Both the position numbers and the translations under genes were made by a program. Below the pieces are notes generated by a model. It did no database searches and was not told the origin of the DNA. It saw nothing but the letters and a program-made list of their open reading frames with translations. From an uncultured Clostridia bacterium (GTDB lineage Bacteria; Bacillota; Clostridia; Oscillospirales; Acutalibacteraceae), in NCBI GenBank assembly GCA_947589485.1, contig CANQBK010000002.1, positions 1 through 64,000 of the forward strand: a stretch of 64,000 bases of DNA. The letters are read 5' to 3'. Positions 14,897 through 22,452 of the stretch are shown here, one piece after another (the stretch's first letter is position 1; every line of letters starts with the position of its first letter).

Positions 14897-16225
14897 TTGA
14901 TAATAAAAAATATTAAATTGTGTTTTCAGTTTTTCGGAAAAAACAAGTTGAAAGTCCTTGCACTGCTTATAATTGCTGTAAGTAATTGTATAATACTGTG
15001 TTCTTCCATAGGCTATTGTAATTATCGTGAATATTCGTTTAGTATGTACGACAAATCGGAAATAAGAAATGCCGATTATGTCAAAATATACTATCAATTG
15101 AATATGCAGTATCAGCTTAATTATGAAAACGAAAACGGAGGCGTTGATGTCGAAGCGGTAAATAAATCGTATTCTGAAGCGCTGGAAGATGATGTTTATC
15201 ATCAAATAGAACAGCTTCCCGCAGTTGATTCGGTTTACAGCTACAATGTTGAGGAAAACGGTGACAATCGTTATAACGATTCTCATATTTCACTGCTTTT
15301 TTCAAATAAGGATACCGCTCGCTTGTGGAATTACGAGCTTTCGGACGGGTGTTGGTTTTGGGAAACAAAACAGACAAGCAAATATCCTAATGCCGTTGTA
15401 TGCGGTTCAATTTTTCAAAACGTGGAAGTTGGCAGTGATATTGAAATACTATATTTATCAAGACCGTATAAGATTCACGTTATAGGTAAGGTTGCCGCTC
15501 CTTATCAAACGGTTGATATTACGGGTGAGTACAGCTTAGGATTGACAAACGAAAACAGGATTTTCTTTTTGGACGACGAAATGAGCTACAACACATTCGG
15601 CGCAAGAATAAAAAGAAATCCGACGGGAGCCATTGTAAAGTATAAAGATAACTCGACAAAGGAAGATATAGAAGAGTGCAGAAAATTCTATAAAAGTTAT
15701 GTATATGGCAAACTTTCCAAAGACTTGGTCGACATAGACGAATCGGAGCTTGATGAAATAGATTGTTTTACCGAGCCGGAATTTAAGTTTAACAATACGG
15801 AACATCTTATTGAATCAGCGAAAAGAGAGGCATTTTCCAGAAATACATTCTTCACAGTTATTGCCTCATTAATGTTTGTTATACTTACCGCTCTTATGGT
15901 CAAGGTCAAAATGCCGGAGTTCTGTATATATCGTTTTTGCGGCTGTACACGCATAAGGAGTTTTCTCATTTTTCTGTCGGCAATATTGTCGATAACGGTG
16001 CTGGCGGGAATTTTGGGTTCATTATTTATGTTGTTGCACACCTATATGGCTTATAACGGAATGACCGATATGAAAATGTCGGGGTATATTTACGGCGGTA
16101 ACTGTTACTTGACAATGTGGTTGACGTTGATTGCTGATGTACTGCTTGGTTCAATTATTCCTTTTATCGTTTTGTGTAAAAGAAAGATAACATTGATTAC
16201 TCTGTACAAAATAGAAAAGGAATAA
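14897..16225 (+). CDS. FtsX/MacB-like ABC permease, type B copy 1
   Basis: 442 residues, TTG start with GAGGA seven bases upstream. The topology matches type A: a helix near residues 18-40, an outer domain of about 270 residues, and three helices in the last 120. It has YPNAVVCG and KIHVIGKVAAPYQT in the outer domain and FCIYRFCGCTRIRSFLIFLS before the second C-terminal helix. Sequence outside those motifs differs strongly from type A. It begins 55 bases after secreted copy 2, so the two form a unit. Possible roles: export partner, or self-protection against the secreted protein. Confidence 0.75.
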   Translation: MIIKNIKLCFQFFGKNKLKVLALLIIAVSNCIILCSSIGYCNYREYSFSMYDKSEIRNADYVKIYYQLNMQYQLNYENENGGVDVEAVNKSYSEALEDDVYHQIEQLPAVDSVYSYNVEENGDNRYNDSHISLLFSNKDTARLWNYELSDGCWFWETKQTSKYPNAVVCGSIFQNVEVGSDIEILYLSRPYKIHVIGKVAAPYQTVDITGEYSLGLTNENRIFFLDDEMSYNTFGARIKRNPTGAIVKYKDNSTKEDIEECRKFYKSYVYGKLSKDLVDIDESELDEIDCFTEPEFKFNNTEHLIESAKREAFSRNTFFTVIASLMFVILTALMVKVKMPEFCIYRFCGCTRIRSFLIFLSAILSITVLAGILGSLFMLLHTYMAYNGMTDMKMSGYIYGGNCYLTMWLTLIADVLLGSIIPFIVLCKRKITLITLYKIEKE

Positions 16226-16249
16226 AAGTATAGAATTTAGGAATCTTTG

Positions 16250-16407
16250 TTGACAGAGCATTTAAAATATGATATACTTTGAATACAAAATAACTATTTT
16301 GAGATTGAGGTTCATATACAAAAGTTTATTTTATATTGTATTTTATATTGAGTATGTTGTATAAATGTTTTTATGTGTAACTTTAAGTTAGATGTTAGGA
16401 GCAGATT
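16250..16407 (+). promoter_or_regulatory. Orphan promoter module lacking its secreted gene
   Basis: TTGACA (16250-16255), 17 bases, TATACT (16273-16278), then TTGAATACA, a decayed form of the operator palindrome. No secreted-protein ORF follows. Instead, about 100 bases lead directly into GTGTAACTTTAAGTTAGATGTTAGGAG, which resembles the sequence joining secreted copy 2 to permease B1. The pattern suggests deletion of a third secreted gene while its promoter survived and now drives permease B2. Confidence 0.6.
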
Positions 16408-17715
16408 TTGGTAATAAAAAATATTAAACTGTATTTTCAGTTTTTCGGAAAAAACAAGTTGAAATTTCTTGCGTTTCTTATAATTGCCGTAATCAACTGT
16501 ATAGTACAGTGTCTTTCTGTTGGATACTGCGACTATCTTGAGTATTCTCTGAGTATGTATGACAGACCCGAACTCAAATATACCGACTATGTTGATATAT
16601 ACAATGAGTTGGATAATCAGATTACGTTTCAGTTTCAGGATGATTACGGAGCAATTGATACAGAATCGTTAAAAAAAACTTATTCCGAGTCATTGAAAGA
16701 TGATGTTTATCATCAGATAGAACAGCTTCCCGTTGTTGATAAAGTTTATAGATATGACACTGCGTCATCCCGTTATGACGATTCGGATGTTTCGTTGTTT
16801 TTTTCAAATGAAGATACCGCACGCTTGTGGAATTACGAGCTTTCGGACGGGTGTTGGTTTTGGAAAACAAAACAGACAAGTAAATATCCCAATGCCGTTG
16901 TGTGTGGTTCAATTTTTAAAAATGTTAAAACAAACAGCGATATTGAGATAACATATTTAAAAAAACGGTTCAAAATTCACGTTATAGGTAAGGTTGCCGC
17001 TCCGTATAGAACGGTTGATTATTTTACGAGAAATTACATTTCGGGATTAACAAACGAAAACAGGATTTTCCTTTTAGATAACGAAATGAATTACAACACA
17101 TTCGGTGCGTCAATAAAATTGAACCCGACTGCGGCATTTGTAAAATATAAGGACAGCGCAAGCAGTGACGATATAGATGAGTGCAGGTATTTTTACAGAG
17201 ATTATATATATGACAAGCTCAATATGGAAATGCTGGATCCAAGTGATATATATCCTTGTGATAGCCATTATTATAATATGGATTGTGCGGAAATTGGTAT
17301 AAGAGAGATCAAGACTAATGCCTTTTTATTCAATTTCTTTTTTACCGCTGTTACTGCATTTATTCTTATAATATTGGCTGCACTTATGGTAAAAAGTAAA
17401 ATGCTCGATTTTTGTATATATCGTTTTTGCGGCTGTACACGCATAAGGAGCTTTCTCATTTTCCTTTCGACAATATTGTCAATAACGGTGCTGGCGGGAA
17501 TTATGGGTTCAGCATTTATGTTGGTACATAATTATATGATTTGTGACGGAATGACCGATATGAAAATGTCGCAGTATATTTACGGCGATAACTGTTACTT
17601 AACAATGTGGCTGACACTGTTTATGAATATATTGCTTTGTTCCGTTATACCGTTTATTGTTTTGTGTAGAAGAAAAATTAATTTAATTACTTTATACCGA
17701 ACCGAAAAGCAATAA
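16408..17715 (+). CDS. FtsX/MacB-like ABC permease, type B copy 2
   Basis: 435 residues, TTG start with AGGAG six bases upstream. It is clearly a duplicate of 14897..16225: the N-terminus (VIKNIKLYFQFFGKNKLK), the block LWNYELSDGCWFW, YPNAVVCGSIF, and the C-terminal membrane part with CIYRFCGCTRIRSFLIFLS are almost the same. The outer domain varies in patches (for example LDNQITFQFQDDYGAIDTES against the corresponding copy-1 stretch). Same predicted topology: one helix, outer domain, three helices. It is the only member of the array with a promoter but no secreted gene before it. Confidence 0.75.
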   Translation: MVIKNIKLYFQFFGKNKLKFLAFLIIAVINCIVQCLSVGYCDYLEYSLSMYDRPELKYTDYVDIYNELDNQITFQFQDDYGAIDTESLKKTYSESLKDDVYHQIEQLPVVDKVYRYDTASSRYDDSDVSLFFSNEDTARLWNYELSDGCWFWKTKQTSKYPNAVVCGSIFKNVKTNSDIEITYLKKRFKIHVIGKVAAPYRTVDYFTRNYISGLTNENRIFLLDNEMNYNTFGASIKLNPTAAFVKYKDSASSDDIDECRYFYRDYIYDKLNMEMLDPSDIYPCDSHYYNMDCAEIGIREIKTNAFLFNFFFTAVTAFILIILAALMVKSKMLDFCIYRFCGCTRIRSFLIFLSTILSITVLAGIMGSAFMLVHNYMICDGMTDMKMSQYIYGDNCYLTMWLTLFMNILLCSVIPFIVLCRRKINLITLYRTEKQ

Positions 17716-17777
17716 AAATTATAGCTGAAATGATAATTTCTTGTGTTTATTTGCATACTGAATAACGGTAAATATCA

Positions 17778-17820
17778 AAAAAGGCGGCGCCCAAAATTTT
17801 TTATGAGGCGTTGCCTTTTT
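17778..17820 (+). terminator. Terminator hairpin between permease B2 and permease A2
   Basis: A 14-bp stem with two G-T pairs, AAAAAGGCGGCGCC (17778-17791) with GGCGTTGCCTTTTT (17807-17820), including its own T-run. It separates the upstream units from the A2-C-ATPase unit. Confidence 0.7.
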
Positions 17821-17851
17821 GTAAGTTTGAATTGTTAAGGAGTGATTACTA

Positions 17852-19366
17852 TTGAGAAAAAATATGAGGCTAATAAAAGAGCTGTTATATAAAAATATAA
17901 TCAAAGTGGTTTCAATATTTTTGGTATTGATACTCGTGTGTACCTATATAGGCTTAGTAATTGCAAGATATAATTATCGTAAGAATTATTTCGATATGTT
18001 TAACAAACCGGAATTTTCAAACGCTTCTTTTGTCGGTATAGAGAGTTCTGTAAGCAGTGGATATGATTCACTTAGAGAGCAAGCTCGAACAATGCAGAAA
18101 ATTCCCCAGCATTATGATTTTCAGGAAGCTCAGCTCAAATATTTTAAAGATAATGATATATACAGCGATTTAAAAAAACTGTCAGCGGTTGATAATGTAT
18201 ATTATTACTATGATCTGCCGGCCAATTATGCCCGAAACCTGGAACGTACATCTTTCGTTTTTGCTATGAGTAACGATACATATAAACTGTTGTTTCAGCG
18301 TCCGCTTTCAAGCGGAAAAAACTTTGAAGATACCGAGCAGACAAGCAAGTATCCCAATGCAGTGGTTTGCGGTCCGAGCTATGATGACGTTTCTGTGGGA
18401 GATGATATACCGATAACTGCGGAATACACTCCGGTAAGCAAATTTTCTTCGAGTTCATATTATCAGGTATCCTCAAGTCAGATAATATCGAAAGAATATA
18501 AAGTTCACGTTATAGGAAAGATTTCATATCCGTACAAAACCTTAAGTCAATTGCCGCCCAATGAAACGCAGTTGTATATTTTATTTAATACATGTGACGA
18601 TGCGATAATTATGCTGGACAATGATTTTACACTTAATTATTTTTCTGATATTTCCGTAAAATCTCATCCCGGCCCTTATTCCATTGTTTCATATAAAAAG
18701 AGTGCTTCGGCAAAAGATATGGAGGAATTTAGAGCATATTGTGACAAAATTACCTCGGCTCATATTAGTGAAGTATATAAAAAATTCGATATAAAGATGC
18801 GTGGAGGCTTGCCCAGAATGTATGTAAACGGTAAGGATGTAGTTGCAAGACCGTATAATAATTCTGTTTCGGAATCGTATGACTTTGCCATTAATAATTT
18901 GAACAGTGAAACAAAAACAAGATTACTGCCCGTTGCTTTGGTTATTGGTGTCATCGGTATTATAGCATCATGTTTTGCGGCGGTGCTTATGATAAGAAAA
19001 AAGCGGAAAGATATTTGTATATATTATTTCTGTGGGTGTACGAAAAGTAAAGTATATCTGTTGTATTTATCTATAACGGCGGCATCGGTGCTTGCGGTAG
19101 GTATATTGTCATCTGTCTTTATGTATGTTTACAATAATATTTCGTTCTTTTTTAATTCGGGTGACAATAGTGAGATATTTACGATATTGGGTTCGATATT
19201 ACATGTAGATTTCAATATGTCTTTTATTGATTTCCAATCAAACTGTTATATTGCTGTGTGGCTTTATTTGCTCGTTGTTTTTGTAATATTGTCGGTTCTG
19301 ATTTACTTTTTGACCGCAAAAAGAAAATATATGTTAATTGATTTTTATAATAAGCTGAAAATATAA
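17852..19366 (+). CDS. FtsX/MacB-like ABC permease, type A copy 2
   Basis: 504 residues, TTG start. The first 62 residues are identical to 12115..13605 by eye, as is most of the C-terminal membrane region and long blocks such as the segment around YPNAVVCGP. Differences cluster in three or four patches of the outer domain (after SNASFVGI, around the DNVYYYY stretch, near ISSVSYYQ/FSSSSYYQ, and near the loop before NTCDDAIIMLDN) and in the last outer loop. This mosaic points to recent duplication with diversification, or gene conversion, limited to the exposed part. It lies 18 bases before the third permease type and shares its unit with the ATPase. Confidence 0.75.
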   Translation: MRKNMRLIKELLYKNIIKVVSIFLVLILVCTYIGLVIARYNYRKNYFDMFNKPEFSNASFVGIESSVSSGYDSLREQARTMQKIPQHYDFQEAQLKYFKDNDIYSDLKKLSAVDNVYYYYDLPANYARNLERTSFVFAMSNDTYKLLFQRPLSSGKNFEDTEQTSKYPNAVVCGPSYDDVSVGDDIPITAEYTPVSKFSSSSYYQVSSSQIISKEYKVHVIGKISYPYKTLSQLPPNETQLYILFNTCDDAIIMLDNDFTLNYFSDISVKSHPGPYSIVSYKKSASAKDMEEFRAYCDKITSAHISEVYKKFDIKMRGGLPRMYVNGKDVVARPYNNSVSESYDFAINNLNSETKTRLLPVALVIGVIGIIASCFAAVLMIRKKRKDICIYYFCGCTKSKVYLLYLSITAASVLAVGILSSVFMYVYNNISFFFNSGDNSEIFTILGSILHVDFNMSFIDFQSNCYIAVWLYLLVVFVILSVLIYFLTAKRKYMLIDFYNKLKI

Positions 19367-19384
19367 TAAATCGGGAGTGACACA

Positions 19385-20260
19385 ATGCGAAATTTTATCC
19401 TTGCAATAAATCGTGTCAAAGAGGATTTTATAAATCATAAGCCATTTATGATATTATATTTAATAGGCTCCGTAGTGTGTATTATTGTATTTATATATTC
19501 ATATACAAATATTCCGTTAATTATACAACAGTATAAAGAAGCCTCATTGATTGACAGAACGTATACTGTTGAATTTTCGGAGAAAACAGAAATTGAAAAA
19601 TCCTCTTTTGATTTTCTTGAAAATTACAATGTGGAAAGTACATATATACAATATTACGGCAATGACGAAAACAGCAAAGAAAACACGGATATTTTTTCCG
19701 ATAACACTAAAAAGAATGATATAATAGGTGTGACGGTAGTTTTAAAATCCACTCTGTCAACATATCAAAACGCCGAATTTATTGAAGAAATTTCAAAAAA
19801 GGTAGGTGGTAAATATCATATAAAATCCATAATCAGCCCCTCACCGTCAGATAATAGCGGACCTGATATAAATTTGATAGTACAAAATTTATTAAATATA
19901 TCCCTAATGTATATTATATGTTTTGGAGTTTGCGCGTGTTTATTTAAGCACATATTTGATTCAAACAGATACGAAAACACTATATATTCAATAGTGGGTT
20001 CGTCGAAAAAACGGGTTTTTTCAATAGCACTTATTGAGGCAGGGATTTTATCTTTAATAAGTATTGCAATTGCTTTTATTATCCATTTTTTGTTGTATGA
20101 TATTCTGTTTTCAAAAATATATTTGTACAGTGTACCATATAACACTTTGGATTACATTGTAATAGCAATTTTTACACTTACCCTTTCAATTGTAACGATA
20201 ATTCCGTTTTTTGTTATGTATTTTAAAAATCCTATAATAAAAACAAAACGTAAATTGTAA
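19385..20260 (+). CDS. Smaller FtsX-like permease subunit (type C)
   Basis: 291 residues, ATG with GGGAG upstream. One N-terminal helix (FMILYLIGSVVCIIVFIYSY) is followed by an outer domain of only about 110 residues, with an unusually charged and Asn-rich middle. Three C-terminal helices follow. The loop NTIYSIVGSSKKRVFSIALIEAGIL matches the coupling-helix region of FtsX/MacB permeases. It lies 18 bases after permease A2 and 17 before the ATPase. It is the likely obligate partner in a heterodimeric transporter with one large (A or B) and one small (C) permease. Confidence 0.75.
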   Translation: MRNFILAINRVKEDFINHKPFMILYLIGSVVCIIVFIYSYTNIPLIIQQYKEASLIDRTYTVEFSEKTEIEKSSFDFLENYNVESTYIQYYGNDENSKENTDIFSDNTKKNDIIGVTVVLKSTLSTYQNAEFIEEISKKVGGKYHIKSIISPSPSDNSGPDINLIVQNLLNISLMYIICFGVCACLFKHIFDSNRYENTIYSIVGSSKKRVFSIALIEAGILSLISIAIAFIIHFLLYDILFSKIYLYSVPYNTLDYIVIAIFTLTLSIVTIIPFFVMYFKNPIIKTKRKL

Positions 20261-20277
20261 AGTAAAGGAGAACGGCT

Positions 20278-20964
20278 ATGATTGAACTGAAAAATTTAAG
20301 TAAGATTTACAAGGTAGGAAAAGGGAAGAATTTTACCGAAACACAAGCCCTTAACAATATAAACCTTACAATCGAGGACGGCGAAAGCGTTGCGATTCAG
20401 GGTAAATCGGGTGCGGGCAAATCTACTCTTTTAAACATTCTCGGTATTCTTGATTCGTATAACAGCGGCAATTATTTTATAGACGGGGAAGAGGTAAAAA
20501 AGCTCTCCGATAAAAAAGCCGCAAAACTGAGAAATGAAAAAATAGGTTTTGTTCTTCAAGATTTTTCTCTTATAGACAGTAAAAGTGTAGCTATGAATGT
20601 AATGCTTCCTCTGTTTTTTTGCGGCTGCAAACATAATGTAATGTACGAAAAAGCCGAAAAAGCACTTGAACTTGTGGACATAAAGGATCAGATAAACAAA
20701 AAAACATATCAGCTTTCGGGCGGTCAGCGTCAGCGTGTTGCCATTGCAAGAGCGATAGTAAATAATCCGTCGATAATTCTTGCCGACGAACCTACGGGCG
20801 CGCTGGACAAAGAAACTTCCAAACAAATAATGGATCTTCTTTTAAAACTGAACGAAACAGAAAAAATTACGCTTATAGTTGTAACGCACGATGACGATGT
20901 TGCGAAATGCTGTAAACGCAGGATTGAAATATCTGACGGAAACATAAAGAAAAGTGATTCCTAA
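20278..20964 (+). CDS. MacB/LolD-type ABC transporter ATP-binding protein
   Basis: 228 residues with all motifs: Walker A GKSGAGKST near residue 42, Q-loop VLQDFSL, signature LSGGQRQRVAIARA, Walker B IILADEPTGALD, and H-loop VVTHD. The Q-loop and signature spacing are typical of the MacB/LolD/FtsE group that energises FtsX-like permeases by mechanotransmission. It is the only ATPase in the 12-21 kb array and so probably serves all five permeases. ATPases of this group are also encoded in lactococcin-972-type loci. A clear terminator follows. Confidence 0.93.
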   Translation: MIELKNLSKIYKVGKGKNFTETQALNNINLTIEDGESVAIQGKSGAGKSTLLNILGILDSYNSGNYFIDGEEVKKLSDKKAAKLRNEKIGFVLQDFSLIDSKSVAMNVMLPLFFCGCKHNVMYEKAEKALELVDIKDQINKKTYQLSGGQRQRVAIARAIVNNPSIILADEPTGALDKETSKQIMDLLLKLNETEKITLIVVTHDDDVAKCCKRRIEISDGNIKKSDS

Positions 20965-21009
20965 TTAACAAGCACAAAGCAACGATACAAAACACACATA
21001 TTGATTTAC

Positions 21010-21047
21010 AAAACCGAGGCTGCGGTAAAATGCAGGCTTCGGTTTTT
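21010..21047 (+). terminator. Terminator closing the permease/secreted-protein locus
   Basis: AAAACCGAGGCTGC pairs with GCAGGCTTCGGTTTT (one bulge), ending in a T-run. Confidence 0.8.
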
Positions 21048-21124
21048 GTAATTATTTTTAAATTTCTGTTTATATTTTTATAATTTATGTTATAATGCTA
21101 TTATTAAATTATGGAGGTTTTTAA

Positions 21125-21679
21125 ATGGACTGGGAGTTTTATATACTGAACTATATTCAGCAAAATTTTAGAAACGACTTTTTGGATATGGCAATGCCTT
21201 TCATATCATTTATAGGAAATGGATATTTATGGTTTTTGGCAGCGATTGTTTGTTTTTTGATAAAAAAAACACGTCCTTTTGGAAGGACGTTGGCAATCAA
21301 TTTGGCATTGTGCGTAATTTCGTGCAGCTTTATTTTGAAACCCATTGTGCAGAGAATACGCCCCTATGATTTAAATTCTACCGTATCTCTTATTGTAGAT
21401 GCCGAAACGGACTATTCGTTTCCATCGGGACATACCTTTTTGGCTTTCAGCACGGCAACGATAATTTTTATGTATAACAAAGCGCTTGGTACTGCTGCGT
21501 ATATTTTCGCCTCAATCATTGCATTTTCTCGGTTATATTTATATGTACATTTTCCCACGGACGTTATTTGTGGGGCTGTTTTTGGTATACTTATAGCTGT
21601 TGCGGCATATCGTATTGATAAAATGACTTTTCCAAGCAAACTTCAAGTACACGAACCAAAGTATAAGCGCTCGCTTTAA
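21125..21679 (+). CDS. PAP2-family membrane phosphatase (undecaprenyl-diphosphatase-like)
   Basis: 184 residues with five or six predicted membrane helices. The three-part acid phosphatase signature is present: KPIVQRIRPYD (KxxxxxxRP), FPSGHTFLAFS (PSGH) and SRLYLYVHFPTDV (SRxxxxxHxxxD). In Gram-positive bacteria such proteins (BcrC type) dephosphorylate undecaprenyl diphosphate to recycle the cell-wall lipid carrier. Specificity cannot be fixed from sequence; phosphatidate or other lipid phosphates are possible. Start ATG has GGAGG upstream. It sits just past the secreted-protein array, which would fit envelope defence, but the terminator between them separates transcription. Confidence 0.9.
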   Translation: MDWEFYILNYIQQNFRNDFLDMAMPFISFIGNGYLWFLAAIVCFLIKKTRPFGRTLAINLALCVISCSFILKPIVQRIRPYDLNSTVSLIVDAETDYSFPSGHTFLAFSTATIIFMYNKALGTAAYIFASIIAFSRLYLYVHFPTDVICGAVFGILIAVAAYRIDKMTFPSKLQVHEPKYKRSL

Positions 21680-21682
21680 CAA

Positions 21683-22240
21683 CGGTGCGGAGCCCGCACC
21701 GGCGATTCGCGGCGCAGTGCCTGCGCTCTCAATTCGCGGCGCCGAGCCTGCGCGGGCAATTCGCGGCGCAGTGCCTGCGCTCTCAATTCGCGTTGTCGCT
21801 CACTCCGTTCGCTCGTACTGCAAGCGATAAGTACATTCGCGCGGCGTAAGTTAATGTATCCATAGTTAAAAGTTTCGGCGCAGTGCCTGCGCTCTCAATT
21901 CGCGGCGCCGAGCCGGCGCAGGCGATTCGCGTTGTCGCTCACTCCGTTCGCTCGTACTGCAAGCGATAAGTACATTCGCGCGGCGTTAGTTTATGTTCCC
22001 ATAGTTAAAAGTTTCGGTCAAGCCTTTTCAAAGGCTTGCGGATTCCAAAGGCATAGCCTTTGGCGGGTTTTAAGGGCGGAGCCCTTAACTGCGCCGAGCC
22101 TGCGCGGGCAATTTGCGAAGTCGTTCGCTCCGCTCACTCGTATTGCAAGCGATAAGTGCGTTCGCGCGGCGTTAGTTAATGTATCCATAGTTAAAAGTTT
22201 CGGTCAAGCCTTTTCAAAGGCTTGCGGATTCCAAAGGCTG
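21683..22240 (+). repeat. GC-rich palindromic dispersed repeat, block 1
   Basis: A mosaic of short modules, much more GC-rich than the surroundings. Module A is GCGCAGTGCCTGCGC plus TCTCAATTCGCG; module B is GCGCCGAGCCGGCGC or GCGCCGAGCCTGCGCG. Module C is an 85-base unit starting TTGTCGCTCACTCCGTTCGC and ending AGTTAAAAGTTTCGG, with copies at about 21793, 21932 and 22118. Module D has three palindromes in a row (AAGCCTTTTCAAAGGCTT, CCAAAGGCATAGCCTTTGG, AAGGGCGGAGCCCTT). The last D copy is cut off at GATTCCAAAGGCTGCC. The ORF at 21932..22288 is a translation of the repeat, not a gene. Confidence 0.9.
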
Positions 22241-22437
22241 CCAACATATATGACACGACAAAAGGCTCTTTCCTCAACATCATTTTAGCTGTTATATCTG
22301 AGCAAACAGTGCATTTGTACTTCCAACGAGCACAAATACGCTTTTTCGGGACACCCTAAGATCTGTAAAAAATCCTCTTTTTCGTATTTATGTCTGTTAA
22401 TTCGTTTTATTATATGATATGATAGAATTATCAATCA
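22241..22437. other. Non-repeat spacer between repeat block 1 and mcrB
   Basis: This stretch of about 200 bases does not belong to the repeat. I see no gene in it. The minus strand holds a short open stretch (ILGCPEKAYLCSLEVQM) that could be a gene remnant, but I do not recognise it. The AT-rich end provides the likely mcrB promoter region. Confidence 0.4.
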
Positions 22438-22452
22438 TTGAGGGGCGATAGT

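Noticed and set aside
21683-22240. CRISPR array
   Set aside because: The repeats are mosaic, differ in length and order, and are not separated by regular unique spacers.
21932-22288. 118-aa ORF with two copies of a VKSFGQAFSKACGFQR-type sequence
   Set aside because: It is a translation of repeat modules C and D; the internal duplication reflects the DNA repeat, and no ribosome site is present.
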